Assembly (NCBI GenBank): GCA_963778675.1
Contig: CAVZVI010000003.1
Location: 110,155 to 174,154 of the forward strand
DNA from: CAWCDJ01 sp963778675
Lineage (GTDB): Bacteria > Acidobacteriota > Terriglobia > Bryobacterales > Bryobacteraceae
DNA length: 64,000 nt
Reading direction: 5' to 3'
Below the pieces are notes generated by a model, which did not search any database, was not told the origin of the DNA, and was given only the letters and a program-made list of their open reading frames with translations. Position numbers and translations under genes: made by a program. This document shows, piece by piece, positions 1 through 8,496 of this stretch (positions within the stretch are counted from its first letter, which is position 1; each line of letters begins with the position of its first letter).

Positions 1-670
1 GGATCGCGGCGCCGGTGATCTGCGAGGCCGCATCGGAAGCCAGGTACACCAGCAGAGCCGCTACCTGGGCGGGTTGCACCCAGCCCGACGGATCGCCGCC
101 GCCGGCGCGGTTGCCGGGGGTGTCCATGGTGCCGGGCAGAACCGCATTGCAGGCAATCCCGCGATCTTTGTTTTCCAGGGCCAGAGTCCGGATCAAAGCC
201 AGCACCGCGGCCTTCGACACGTTATACGCTCCAACCCCGGGCGCCGGGTCGACCGCCTGCCGGCTGGCCACCGCCAGAATCCGGCCTCCGTTCTGCCGGC
301 GCATGTGCGGCACCACCGCCCGAGCCACCAGGAAGGCCGAGCGCAGGTTGAGGTCGAGCATCTTTTCGAAGGTGGCGTCATCGGTTTCGGCAACGCTTTG
401 CCCTCCGGCGAAGCCGCCCATCACGTGCACCAGGGCGTCGATGCGCGGAAAGCCCGCGGCCACCTCATCCACGAGCTTCCGGACCGCGTCCGCGTTCGTA
501 AGCTCGGCTGGCCGGGCGGTGAACGACGGGTGGCCGAAATCCGCCGCCTCGATCGACCGGGACACCCCGATCACGCGCGCGCCGGCATCCAGAAACGCTT
601 TCGTGACAAAACTTCCCAGGCCGCCCTTGGCGCCGGTAACCAGGGCCACCTTGCCGTCTAGAATCCCCAT
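1..670 (-). CDS. SDR family NAD(P)-dependent oxidoreductase, C-terminus cut by window edge
   Basis: Read on the minus strand from the ATG at 668-670, this gives about 222 residues of a classical short-chain dehydrogenase. The dinucleotide motif TGAKGGLG lies at residues 12-19. The catalytic Ser is near 136 and the YNVSK motif (Tyr149, Lys153) follows. The substrate-side segment NAVLPGTMDTP comes next. Classical SDRs are about 250 residues, so only some 30 residues should be missing to the left. The substrate cannot be told from sequence. The gene runs divergently from the sigma factor at 743. Confidence 0.88.
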   Translation of the reverse strand, partial: MGILDGKVALVTGAKGGLGSFVTKAFLDAGARVIGVSRSIEAADFGHPSFTARPAELTNADAVRKLVDEVAAGFPRIDALVHVMGGFAGGQSVAETDDATFEKMLDLNLRSAFLVARAVVPHMRRQNGGRILAVASRQAVDPAPGVGAYNVSKAAVLALIRTLALENKDRGIACNAVLPGTMDTPGNRAGGGDPSGWVQPAQVAALLVYLASDAASQITGAAI

Positions 671-742
671 AAAGACAGCGTATGCGAAGAAATCGCCGCT
701 TCCCGGGAATATTCTGTGGAATAGTACGGATTACATCATCAG

Positions 743-1297
743 ATGCCGTTTGCGAAAGCCAGGCGGGAAGAATTCGAGACGGCGGCCCTGCCGCACCTGA
801 ACGACATCTACCGCATGGCGGCGAGGCTGCTCGGCCCCGGCGGCAAGGCCGAAGACGTGGTGCAGGATGTGTACCTGCTGGCCTGGAAATCGTTCGACCG
901 CTTCGAGCCGGGGACGAATTGCCGCGCGTGGCTGTATAAGATTCTCTTCCACGCGGCTCACCACTATCGCCGTAAGTGGCTGAATATCAGGATGATCCGC
1001 GAAAGCGAAGAGATTCTGGAAGAGACTTTGGCGGCGCCGCCGCCGGTGCCCGCCGAGATTACCGACCAGGAGATGCTGGCGGCGCTCGACCAGGTGCCGC
1101 AGGAGTTCCGCGCCGCGATCCTGCTGGTGGATGTGGAGGAGTTTTCGTACAAAGAGACGGCCGGGATTCTCAATGTGCCGGTCGGGACGGTGATGTCGCG
1201 GCTGAGCCGGGGACGCAAGATGCTGCGCGAACGGCTGGTGGAGGTCGCGCGGTCGTATGGCATCGGCGGCGGCAAGCGGGAGGGAAAGAGCGCATGA
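743..1297 (+). CDS. ECF-type RNA polymerase sigma factor
   Basis: This 184-residue protein has the two-domain ECF sigma-70 layout. Region 2 lies at about residues 15-80, with the DVVQDVYLLAWKSFDRF core and an RAWLYKILFH stretch. Region 4 lies at about 112-170, with the helix-turn-helix YKETAGILNVPVGTVMSRL. It should direct RNA polymerase to a small regulon. The stop codon overlaps the start of the next gene (ATGA at 1294-1297), and that gene encodes a zinc-finger anti-sigma factor, so the two form a translationally coupled sigma/anti-sigma pair. Confidence 0.93.
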   Translation: MPFAKARREEFETAALPHLNDIYRMAARLLGPGGKAEDVVQDVYLLAWKSFDRFEPGTNCRAWLYKILFHAAHHYRRKWLNIRMIRESEEILEETLAAPPPVPAEITDQEMLAALDQVPQEFRAAILLVDVEEFSYKETAGILNVPVGTVMSRLSRGRKMLRERLVEVARSYGIGGGKREGKSA

Positions 1298-2159
1298 ACC
1301 AGGTTCAGCCGGGAGAGGCCTGCGAGAAGACGCGGCTCTACCTCGATTCCTATGTCAGCAACGAACTGCTGATCGAGACCAATCACGAGGTGCTTCGCCA
1401 CCTCGAAGCCTGCCCCGCCTGTGCGGCGGAGGCGGAGGCGCGCAGCCGGCTGAGGAGCCGCCTGAAAGCCGCGGTCGAGGGGCAGACGGTGCCGGCGGAC
1501 CTGCAGGCGCGGATCCGGCAGAGGTTGGAGCCTCGCCGCAGGTTTGGCTGGTGGACGGCCGGTATGGTGGCCGCGGCGGCCGCGGTCCTGTTCCTGGTTC
1601 TGAGCGACCCGCGCGCGTCGCTGCCGTCCCTCACCGACCGCCCCGCGCAAACGGCATACATCGAAAAGGTCTCGGCGAACGTGGCGGCGGTGCTGCGCGT
1701 GGGGTTGAGAGATCACGTCCATTGCGCCGTGTTCCGCCGCTATCCGAAGGACCCGCCCTCCGTGGAACAGATGGTGCAGGATCTCGGCCCGGCGTATCAG
1801 GGACTGCTGCCGTTGCTGCAGGCCGCGGCGCCCGAGCGGCTACCGCTGCGTGATGGCGCACCAGTGCAGCTACGCCGGCCGCAAATACATCCACCTCACG
1901 CTGCGCAACGGCGAGAAAGTGCTCTCGCTGGTGATTACGCGCAAGGATGCCGGAGAGACCATGGCCGGCATGCCGGCAGTGCGGCAGGTGTCCGGGATTC
2001 CAGTCTACGAGGCGAAGGCGGGCCAATACCAAATTGCCGGGTTCGAGACGCGCCGGCTACATGGCGTACGTGATCTCGGAGATGAGCCGCAACAAAAATC
2101 TGGAGCTGACCGCCGGGTTAGCTCCGGCCGTCAGCCGCCTGCTGGAGCGCGGAGCCTAG
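1294..2159 (+). CDS. Anti-sigma factor with zf-HC2 zinc finger, two apparent frameshifts
   Basis: The start ATG overlaps the sigma-factor stop. The N-terminus carries the ZAS-type motif HLEACPAC (His-x3-Cys-x2-Cys), and one membrane span (WWTAGMVAAAAAVLFLVL) follows at about residues 88-105. The periplasmic part is readable only by changing frame twice. One break is near 1837, after which GYRCVMAHQCSYAGRKY continues. The other is near 2055, after which YMAYVISEMSRNKNLEL continues to TAG at 2157-2159. Both breaks behave as one extra C just before ggctac. The protein would hold the adjacent ECF sigma factor inactive at the membrane. Whether the breaks are real or sequencing errors is open. Confidence 0.8.
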
Positions 2160-2162
2160 CCG

Positions 2163-3135
2163 TCAAGCCAGAATCTTCTTACAAAACTCGTAGCACTTGC
2201 CGACTTCCGTCACCGGATCGGACTCGCCCTGGTATTCGTACTCGATGTTGCCGGGGAACGGGTACCGGTTCTCCTTGAGCAGCAGCAGAACGTCCTTCAA
2301 CGGCGTATCGCCCTGCCCCCACGGAGTGTTGGGCCCGTGGTTCTTCTTGCGGTCCTTCAGGTGGAGATTGGTGATGCGGGCGTGATGCTCCTTGATGAAG
2401 GCGACGCGCATCGTAGTTGGACGCCGTGAAGTGCCCGATATCGAGGTTCACCCCGTTGTACTTGCCGTAGCTGAAGGCCGTGGCATAGCTCTCGAGCGTG
2501 GCGAACTGGTTGGGATCGGAAGTCTGGTCGTGGCCATGGTATCCGACCATCATCTGGTGCTTGTCGGCCAGCGGCGCGATTCGCTTCGACATGCTGATCG
2601 TCGTGCTCGTGCTGATGGCTTTGGCTCCCAGGGCCTTGGCAATGTGGAACCCGTATTCGATCTCGTCATCGGTCATGCTGTCCTGCATGTTGTAGCAGAG
2701 CAGTTGAAGATCGATTCCGGCCGTATCGAACTTCTTGCGGACATCCTTGAACTTGTCCATGGAGACGGACATGCGCCACTTGCGCAGTTCCTCGGCGCGA
2801 GCCTGCATGGCGGCTCGCATCTCGGGAGTGATCTGGCGCCGTCCACCCTTGGCGCGCGCGGCGGCTGGAGCGCCAGCCCGGGGAGCGCCCTGGCCCTCGG
2901 CCGGCGCGCCGGCATCGGCTTCGGCGTGGTTGGACATCAGTTCTACTTCACTGAGCCCGATCTTCGTCATGTACCGGATAATATCGTCGATACTCTGCTC
3001 GGGCATCTGGCGGAAGCTGTATGAAATTACTCCGATCTGCACGCCGTTGATCTTCGAGTTGGGCGCTCCAAACGCCCTGGCCAGCGGCAGCGACGCCAGC
3101 GCAAACTTGCCTAAATCTCTTCTTGAATAGACCAT
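2163..3135 (-). CDS. Tat-exported sugar phosphate isomerase/epimerase (xylose isomerase-like TIM barrel), frameshifted
   Basis: The N-terminus is a twin-arginine signal (YSRRDLGKFALASLPLARAFG). The body resembles AP-endonuclease-2/xylose isomerase-like barrels, with segments such as GVISYSFRQMPEQSIDDII, VGYHGHDQT and NLDIGHFTASNYD. The conserved C-terminus (AFIKEHHARITNLHLKDRK, then GNIEYEYQG) sits in another frame, so there is one single-base break near 2407. An Ala/Gly/Pro-rich insertion lies at about residues 75-100. It runs divergently from a glucose dehydrogenase, with about 60 bases between the starts. The substrate is unknown; a periplasmic sugar is inferred. Confidence 0.82.
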
Positions 3136-3196
3136 AAGGGACCTCTTCGCGGAGTCAACGCGAGCATATCAGAAAAATCGTACACAATGGAATCTG

Positions 3197-4270
3197 ATGC
3201 GAGCCGTCGGCGTATTTCCCGGTACCCGCGAAGTGCGGATGACCGAACACCCGGAGCCGCGAATCTCCGCCCCGGGCGAGGTGAAGCTGCGGATGCTCGA
3301 AGTCGGAGTCTGCGGCACAGACCGCGATCTCTGCAATTTCAAATTCGGCACCGCGCCTGCCGGCTGCGACCACTTCATCCTGGGGCATGAATCGCTGGCG
3401 GAGGTGATCGACGCCGGCGATGAAGCGGCCCCGGTAAAGAAGGGCGACCTGGTGGTGGTCGTGGTCCGTAAACCGTGCACCGACCCGAATTGCCCCGCCT
3501 GCGCCGCCGGGCGCCAGGATTTTTGCGTGACCGGGGGCTATCGCGAGCGCGGCATCCAGGGCATGCACGGGTTCATGACCGAATACGTCGTGGAAGACGC
3601 GCGGTACGTCTACCCCGTGGCGCCGCAACTGCGGGAGGTGGCCGTGCTGGTCGAGCCTCTCACGATCGCCGAGAAGGCGTTCCTGCAGTTTCAGTCGATC
3701 GACACGCGCCTGCCCTGGCGCAAAGACCGGCGCACCGCGGTGGTGCTCGGAGCGGGCCCGGTCGGAATCCTCGGCGCCATGCTGTTCCGCAGCCGCGGAT
3801 TCGAAACCTGGGTGTACTCGCGGGCGCCCGCTGCGAACGTCGCGATCCTGGAGGCCGCGGGCGCCCGCTTCGTTTCTTCGGTCGAAACACCGCCGCGCGA
3901 GTTCGCGAAAATCGCGGGCAACATCGACGTCGTGTACGAAGCCATGGGCGCCCCGCAGATCGCTTTCGATTTCCTCGAATGCCTGGGCGGCAACGGCGTC
4001 TTCGTCTTCACCGGGGTGCCGCCGTTGTCTGAGCAGCTCTCACTCGATCTGCACCAGCTTCTGCTGCGCATGATCATCAAGAACCAGGTCATCGTGGGCA
4101 CCGTGAACGCCGGGCCGGACGCCTTCGAAGCGGCCATCCGCGATCTCGCCGGGTTCCACGCCCGCTGGCCGCGGGCCCTCGCATCGCTGATCAGCGCGCG
4201 GTACCCGCTCCCGGCGTTTCGCGAGGCGATCCACGATCCGGGGATCAAAAACGTCCTGGTTCCTGAATGA
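3197..4270 (+). CDS. Glucose 1-dehydrogenase-like zinc-dependent MDR dehydrogenase
   Basis: This 357-residue medium-chain dehydrogenase has a catalytic zinc set Cys39, His64-Glu65 and Glu153. The structural zinc cysteines are at 94, 99, 102 and 110 (CTDPNCPACAAGRQDFC). A Rossmann segment follows (VVLGAGPVGILGAM). The GVCGTDRDL and GHESLAEV wording and the C-terminal layout fit the glucose/aldose dehydrogenase branch better than general alcohol dehydrogenases. It should oxidise an aldose with NAD(P) in the cytoplasm. The start at 3197 gives the usual MRAVGV N-terminus. Confidence 0.88.
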   Translation: MRAVGVFPGTREVRMTEHPEPRISAPGEVKLRMLEVGVCGTDRDLCNFKFGTAPAGCDHFILGHESLAEVIDAGDEAAPVKKGDLVVVVVRKPCTDPNCPACAAGRQDFCVTGGYRERGIQGMHGFMTEYVVEDARYVYPVAPQLREVAVLVEPLTIAEKAFLQFQSIDTRLPWRKDRRTAVVLGAGPVGILGAMLFRSRGFETWVYSRAPAANVAILEAAGARFVSSVETPPREFAKIAGNIDVVYEAMGAPQIAFDFLECLGGNGVFVFTGVPPLSEQLSLDLHQLLLRMIIKNQVIVGTVNAGPDAFEAAIRDLAGFHARWPRALASLISARYPLPAFREAIHDPGIKNVLVPE

Positions 4271-4282
4271 GAAGATAGAGGG

Positions 4283-5146
4283 ATGCAACGCTGGGTATTG
4301 CTGGCCGTGCTCGCGCCGGCGCTATTGGGACAGGAGAAACCGGGAAAGCTGGAATTCGAAGTCGCGTCGATCAAGCCGTCGGCGCCTCTTACGGCGCAAC
4401 GCGTCGACATCGGTCTGCACATCGACGGAGCGCAGGTCCGCTGTACGCATCTTTCGCTGAGAGACTATATCCGGTTGGCATACCAGGTGAAGGACTACCA
4501 GGTTTTGGGACCGGACTGGATCGAGTCGGAGTACTTCGACCTCGCCGCCAAGCTTCCCGAAGGAGGGTCGCGCGGCCAGGTCCGCGAGATGCTGCAATCG
4601 CTGCTGGCGGACCGGTTCCGGTTGACGCTCCATCACGATAAGAAAGAGTTCCCGGTCTACGCCCTGGTAGTCGGAAAAGGCGGGCTCAAGATCAAGGAGT
4701 CGGCGCCTGCGCCGGAGGCCGCCGCCGGCACGCCCGTCAACATCTCCGCCAGCGGCGCGCGCGAAGGCACTTCCATCAACCTCGGCAACGGTGCCTCCTT
4801 CACCGCCGCGGACAATAAATTCGAAGCCACCAGGCTGACGATGGTGTATACGGCCGACCTGCTGTCGCGCTACACCGATCGCCCTGTGGTCGACATGACG
4901 GAGTTGAAAGGCCGTTACGACTTCACCCTGGAGTTCACGCCCGAAGACTTCCGGGCGATGCGCATCCGGTCGGCGCTGGCGGCGGGGATCACTCTGCCGC
5001 CGCAGGCGATCAAGTTGATGGAAGAGTCCTCCGGGGATTCGCTGTTCGCGGCAGTCGAAAAGCTGGGGCTCAAGCTGGAATCGCGCAAAGCTCCGCTCGA
5101 CGTCCTGGTGGTCGACCACATCGAGAGGACGCCGGCGGAAAATTAG
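4283..5146 (+). CDS. TIGR03435 (DUF3738) family exported protein
   Basis: The protein has 287 residues with a short signal peptide (MQRWVLLAVLAPALLGQ). It shows the hallmarks of the TIGR03435 family: FEVASIKPS at about 23-31, SLRDYIRLAYQV, LLADRFRLTLHHDKKEFPV, and GRYDFTLEFTPED near the end. The family is strongly expanded in Solibacter-like Acidobacteriota and has no established function, so none is assigned. It starts 12 bases after the dehydrogenase stop. Its 3' end overlaps the convergent gene at 5143 by four bases. Confidence 0.9.
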   Translation: MQRWVLLAVLAPALLGQEKPGKLEFEVASIKPSAPLTAQRVDIGLHIDGAQVRCTHLSLRDYIRLAYQVKDYQVLGPDWIESEYFDLAAKLPEGGSRGQVREMLQSLLADRFRLTLHHDKKEFPVYALVVGKGGLKIKESAPAPEAAAGTPVNISASGAREGTSINLGNGASFTAADNKFEATRLTMVYTADLLSRYTDRPVVDMTELKGRYDFTLEFTPEDFRAMRIRSALAAGITLPPQAIKLMEESSGDSLFAAVEKLGLKLESRKAPLDVLVVDHIERTPAEN

Positions 5147-6096
5147 CGCTTGCCGGGAAGCGTGAGGACCACGGTATCGCCGCTGGCATTCGTGGTAGGG
5201 TGCGCGGTTGCCGGGTTCCCGGTGATGGTAACGGCGCCGCCTGCCGGTGCGGGCCGGGAAGCAGTCGCGCGCGACTGAATGGCCTTGCGCAGTTCCTCTT
5301 CCGGAATCGCCAGGGAGAGCTTCAGCGTGTTCCCCTCCACCTGCGTATCCAGTTTGACCGCGACCGGTGCCCGGTTCGGCTGGTTAGCCACCGCGGCCTT
5401 GATCAGTTGCACCGAAGCCGCCAGCTTTTCAATGTCCTCGGCCGAGCGGGCGTGCAGTTCGGCGGAAGCCTCGATGCCGTGGCTCAGCAGCAGGCCGAAC
5501 TGGAACCGGTCCACCGAATCGAGGCCCGGGGCCTGGCCCGCCGGTGACTTGAAGCCCGGCGGCACATCGCCGACGCCCCAGATGTCGTAGCGGCTTCGCA
5601 GCGACTCCACGCGCTCGGCGAACGCGCTGTCGAGCGGGCTGCCGCGGTGGTCGATCGCGGCGCGCACGATCGCGGCGTCCCCCGCGATCGCGGTCGTGTC
5701 GCTCAGCAGGGCGGTCAGACTATTGGAGCCTTTGGTCACCGAAAGCAGCGGAACTCCGTGGTACCGTTTGGCGCCGGCAGCCAGGCGTTCCACATTGAAG
5801 TGGCCGCTCACCACCATCAACGCCGGGGCGTTCTGGCGTTCGGCGCTGGTTGCGATCAGGATCTCGTCGATATCCTTGAGCGGGTCGAACCCGATCATGG
5901 ATGCCATCGTCATCCAGTCGGAGCCGGAATTCATGGCCTGCGTGGCGATTCCCTGGAAGAGCGGCGACCCGGTAATGGCTCGCAGCCGCACGCCCATCAT
6001 GACCTTCGTATTCGCGGGAAGGAAGTCGGGGAGCGCGGCATCGGCCGCGGGCAGCAGTCGAGCCGCCAGCAGCAGGCACAAGCATAGCGGTCTCAT
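5143..6096 (-). CDS. Exported hypothetical protein
   Basis: This 317-residue protein has a clear Sec signal peptide (MRPLCLCLLLAARLLPAADA), followed by PDFLPANTKVMMGVRLRAI. It contains conserved-looking statements such as FDPLKDIDEILIATS and a long region resembling exported proteins that score themselves against a threshold, but I do not recognise a named family. The C-terminal third is Ala/Pro/Thr-rich. It is convergent with the TIGR03435 gene and overlaps it at the stop codons. A periplasmic location is inferred from the signal only. Confidence 0.72.
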   Translation of the reverse strand: MRPLCLCLLLAARLLPAADAALPDFLPANTKVMMGVRLRAITGSPLFQGIATQAMNSGSDWMTMASMIGFDPLKDIDEILIATSAERQNAPALMVVSGHFNVERLAAGAKRYHGVPLLSVTKGSNSLTALLSDTTAIAGDAAIVRAAIDHRGSPLDSAFAERVESLRSRYDIWGVGDVPPGFKSPAGQAPGLDSVDRFQFGLLLSHGIEASAELHARSAEDIEKLAASVQLIKAAVANQPNRAPVAVKLDTQVEGNTLKLSLAIPEEELRKAIQSRATASRPAPAGGAVTITGNPATAHPTTNASGDTVVLTLPGKR

Positions 6097-6174
6097 GAAG
6101 CGATGGTACGCCCCGGCGGCCGCCAGGCGTAAGACTACGCTGGATAGGTGCCGGGGTGTTAACAGAAGTAAGTG

Positions 6175-6726
6175 TCACGACTTTTGAGCCGCCTGAGGCG
6201 GCCAACTGGGCGCTTCAGCGCCGAACTGTTCGGCGTATTCGGCGGTCAATCGCCGCCAGGCGCCGAGCTTCATGGCATCGCCGCCGGCGATGCGGCCGGT
6301 GGGAGTTCCGCTGAGCAGGCGATCCAGAACATCGAAACAGATGTGCCACCCCGCGGCGCCCCAGGAGACGAAGCGGCGATCGATGCTGTGCCACAGCGTC
6401 AGGCGCGTGCCGCCGCCGAGCGCTTCGAGTTCCCACCGGATATCGCCGTACTCGAGCACGTTGGGGGCTTCGGCTCGTGTCACTTTCGTTTCCAGAGGCC
6501 GCGGCGCTCCCGCCCAGGTGAGATTCACTGTGCCGACCGTACCCAGGCTCCCATCCGTCACGAAGGGCGCCCACTCGCGCAGATGCGCCGGGTCGGTAAG
6601 GGCCTGCCAGACTTTCTCCGGCGGGTGGCGCAACTCCCGGATGAGAATGAGCGTCCACTTCTCTCCGTCCTTCCGTACCTGCGCCCCGCGGGCCGGGCCC
6701 GGTTCGTACGGTTCGCGATAGGTCAT
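6175..6726 (-). CDS. SRPBCC (AHSA1/polyketide cyclase-like) domain protein
   Basis: The protein has 183 residues from the ATG at 6724-6726. This start was chosen because a strong Shine-Dalgarno (GGAGGGGAG) lies just upstream and the conserved fold begins soon after. Motifs are LILIRELRHPPEKVWQALTD, HLREWAPFV, VLEYGDIRWELEAL and LTLWHSID, all typical of AHSA1-type START-like domains. It is the last gene of an ArsR-VOC-SRPBCC operon, an arrangement common in soil bacteria and presumed to handle small hydrophobic ligands. The upstream 100 bases hold a duplicated tail of the ArsR gene (see findings). Confidence 0.88.
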   Translation of the reverse strand: MTYREPYEPGPARGAQVRKDGEKWTLILIRELRHPPEKVWQALTDPAHLREWAPFVTDGSLGTVGTVNLTWAGAPRPLETKVTRAEAPNVLEYGDIRWELEALGGGTRLTLWHSIDRRFVSWGAAGWHICFDVLDRLLSGTPTGRIAGGDAMKLGAWRRLTAEYAEQFGAEAPSWPPQAAQKS

Positions 6727-6760
6727 TCTCCCCTCCCTGTCTTCTTCGTAAGTGCGAATC

Positions 6761-6786
6761 GATCCATGCGGTCGAGGTGGCGTTCG
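6761..6786. repeat. 26-bp direct repeat, copy 1 (remnant of the ArsR gene 3' end)
   Basis: This 26-base stretch is identical to 7302-7327. Partial similarity continues to about 6796. On the minus strand it reads ERHLDRMD, the same residues as the C-terminus of the ArsR-type regulator. The frame then continues to a TGA that overlaps the SRPBCC start codon as ATGA. Confidence 0.85.
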
Positions 6787-6827
6787 GGAGCATCGGCGGA
6801 ACTGCGCCAATGTGCGGAGCGGCCGCA

Positions 6828-7220
6828 CTAGTAGTGTGCCAGCTGCACGACCTGAATGAGATTGCCGCAGGTGTCGTTCAGCATGGCGATCTTGGAGGCC
6901 GTCACGTCCGTTGGCGGCATGGTGAACTGGGCGCCGCGCGCTTTCATACGCTCGTAATCGGCCTGCACGTCGTCGGTGTAGAACATAGCCGCCGGCTGGC
7001 CCTGCTCGAAAATGGCCTGCTGGTAGGCTTTTGCCGCCGGGTTGTTATTGAGCGCCAACTGCAGCTCCGCGCCGTTTTGGTCCTCTGGCGAGGCCACCGT
7101 CAGCCAGCGAAACGGCCCTTGGCTGAAGTCGGCCTTTCTCACGAAGCCCAGCACTTCGGTATAGAAGCGCAGGGCCTTCTCCTGATCGTCGACATACACG
7201 CTGGTCACTTTGATTTTCAT
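6828..7220 (-). CDS. VOC family (glyoxalase/bleomycin resistance-like) protein
   Basis: This 130-residue, single-chain VOC protein begins MKIKVTSVYVDDQEKALRFYTE, with the typical pair of beta-alpha-beta modules. Other motifs are GFVRKADFSQGPFRWLTVA, MFYTDDVQADYERM and LNDTCGNLIQVVQL at the C-terminus. A GGAGAG ribosome site precedes the ATG. Such proteins bind a metal and act on or sequester small molecules; the ligand is unknown. It lies 10 bases after the ArsR-type regulator and upstream of the SRPBCC gene in the same operon. Confidence 0.9.
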   Translation of the reverse strand: MKIKVTSVYVDDQEKALRFYTEVLGFVRKADFSQGPFRWLTVASPEDQNGAELQLALNNNPAAKAYQQAIFEQGQPAAMFYTDDVQADYERMKARGAQFTMPPTDVTASKIAMLNDTCGNLIQVVQLAHY

Positions 7221-7230
7221 TTCGTCTCTC

Positions 7231-7605
7231 CTATGTCACGTTTGCGTTTGGGCTGCGCCGTCTCCTCGTGTTCGTTGTCTTCCTTTTCGCCGGTGTGGAT
7301 GGATCCATGCGGTCGAGGTGGCGTTCGAGAGCGTCTACGTGAGCGGACCAGAACCGGCGGAACGGAGCCAGCCAGGCATCCACCTCCTGAAACGGTTCTG
7401 GCTTCAGCCGGTACAGGCGGCGCTGCGCGTCCACCGTGGATTCCACGAAACCGGCCTGTCGCAGCACTCTTAGGTGCTTTGACACGGTCGGCTGCGGCAT
7501 ACGAAGTCGGCGCTCGATCTCCCCGACCGACTGTTGTGACGAGACCAGGAGGCTCAAGATCGCGCGGCGGTTCGGCTCCGCAATGATTTCGAACACAGAT
7601 TCCAC
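7231..7605 (-). CDS. ArsR/SmtB-type winged-helix transcriptional regulator
   Basis: About 124 residues are read from GTG at 7605; a second GTG at 7596 is equally plausible. The winged helix spans residues 5-85. Motifs are EIIAEPNRRAILSLLV, QSVGEIERRLRMPQPTVSKH, LRVLRQAGFVEST and RLYRLKPEPF. No cysteine metal-binding site is seen, so this belongs to the metal-independent branch often paired with SRPBCC genes. It probably represses its own operon through the inverted repeat just upstream (7610-7635). Its last codons are duplicated in the VOC-SRPBCC gap. Confidence 0.88.
   Translation of the reverse strand: MESVFEIIAEPNRRAILSLLVSSQQSVGEIERRLRMPQPTVSKHLRVLRQAGFVESTVDAQRRLYRLKPEPFQEVDAWLAPFRRFWSAHVDALERHLDRMDPSTPAKRKTTNTRRRRSPNANVT
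7302..7327. repeat. 26-bp direct repeat, copy 2 (inside the ArsR gene 3' end)
   Basis: This is the parental copy of the repeat at 6761-6786. It codes for the C-terminal ERHLDRMD part of the ArsR-type regulator on the minus strand. Confidence 0.85.
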
Positions 7606-7609
7606 TCTT

Positions 7610-7635
7610 CGTATATACTCCGCACGGCATATACG
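7610..7635. promoter_or_regulatory. Candidate operator of the ArsR-type regulator
   Basis: A perfect 7-bp inverted repeat (cgtatat / atatacg) with a 12-base centre lies 5 bases upstream of the regulator's GTG start. ArsR-family proteins bind such dyads in their own promoters. The AT-rich arms stand out from the high-GC surroundings. Confidence 0.4.
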
Positions 7636-7734
7636 TGTCAAGCTATATTTCGCCCGGCCTTCAGGCCACGAGCGCGTGATCCAGCGGATGTAACATAAGA
7701 CCCAAAGTCCCGGGACGAACCTTGCTGATGCGTT

Positions 7735-7765
7735 TGATGCTAAACTGAATACATCATGAGCATCA
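7735..7765. promoter_or_regulatory. Candidate VapB operator over the vapB start codon
   Basis: The perfect inverted repeat tgatgct / agcatca (17-base spacer) spans the vapB ATG at 7756. An extra direct copy of tgatgc lies at 7726-7731. Ribbon-helix-helix antitoxins usually repress their own operon through such dyads, so autoregulation is inferred. Confidence 0.35.
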
Positions 7766-8007
7766 GAACCACGGTTTCTCTGGATGACGATGTCGTGGCG
7801 CGCGTTAAACGGGAGAGCCTGTCCAGGGGAGCTTCGTTCCGGGATACCCTGAATGATCTGCTGCGAACGGCACTGTTGGGTATCGACTACCAGCCCCGCC
7901 GTCGTGCGCTCGCAATTCAACCCACCCACATGGGGCACAAACCAGGGCTGAATTATGACAGCATCGAGTCGCTCCTGGAGTACGGCGAGGGCGACCGCCA
8001 CCGGTGA
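7756..8007 (+). CDS. vapB: Ribbon-helix-helix antitoxin, VapB-like
   Basis: The protein has 83 residues. The N-terminal ribbon-helix-helix (MSIRTTVSLDDDVVARVKRE, then ASFRDTLNDLLRTAL) is a CopG/VapB-type DNA-binding domain. The C-terminal tail (NYDSIESLLEYGEG) is the usual toxin-binding segment. Its stop overlaps the GTG start of the PIN-domain toxin (GTGA at 8004-8007), giving tight coupling. Confidence 0.88.
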   Translation: MSIRTTVSLDDDVVARVKRESLSRGASFRDTLNDLLRTALLGIDYQPRRRALAIQPTHMGHKPGLNYDSIESLLEYGEGDRHR

Positions 8008-8435
8008 CCATCATCGACGCCAACCTGCTCCTGTACGCCTATAACGCCGATGCGCCGCAGCAGAAGGCCTCTGCAAAGTGGCTTCAGCAACTGCTCAAGA
8101 GTGGCGGAATAATCGGCCTGCCTTGGGTAACGTTGTGGGCATTTATTCGCATCAGCACCAATTCCAGAATCTGGGCGAATCCGAGATCTGCCAGGGAAGC
8201 ATTTGCAATCGTTGGCGAATGGCTGAGGCAACCCGGCGTCGTCCCATTGCATCCCGGGCCACTTCATGCTGAGATTCTGGAAAAACTCGTCAATGACCAC
8301 GGAGCAACCGGCCCGTTGGTAACGGACGCTGTCCTTGCCGCACTCGCGATGGAACATGGAGCCCTGCTGGCATCGACCGACCAGGACTTCCGCCGCTTCC
8401 CGGAGCTACGGTGGCTGAACCCACTCGGGACTTAG
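8004..8435 (+). CDS. vapC: PIN-domain ribonuclease toxin, VapC-like
   Basis: This 143-residue PIN domain starts with GTG overlapping the antitoxin stop. The first acidic residue is Asp5 in MTIIDANLLLYAY. The later acidic cluster is VTDAVLAALA and STDQDFRRFP near the C-terminus, and together they make the magnesium-binding site. VapC toxins cut tRNA or rRNA when the antitoxin is degraded. This one looks intact. GC is somewhat lower than in neighbouring metabolic genes, which suits a mobile toxin-antitoxin module. Confidence 0.88.
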   Translation: MTIIDANLLLYAYNADAPQQKASAKWLQQLLKSGGIIGLPWVTLWAFIRISTNSRIWANPRSAREAFAIVGEWLRQPGVVPLHPGPLHAEILEKLVNDHGATGPLVTDAVLAALAMEHGALLASTDQDFRRFPELRWLNPLGT

Positions 8436-8496
8436 CACGGCGCGCCGGCCTTGTCACTTCGGCACCCGCCACTCTGGCTGGCGGTGAGTGCGACGG

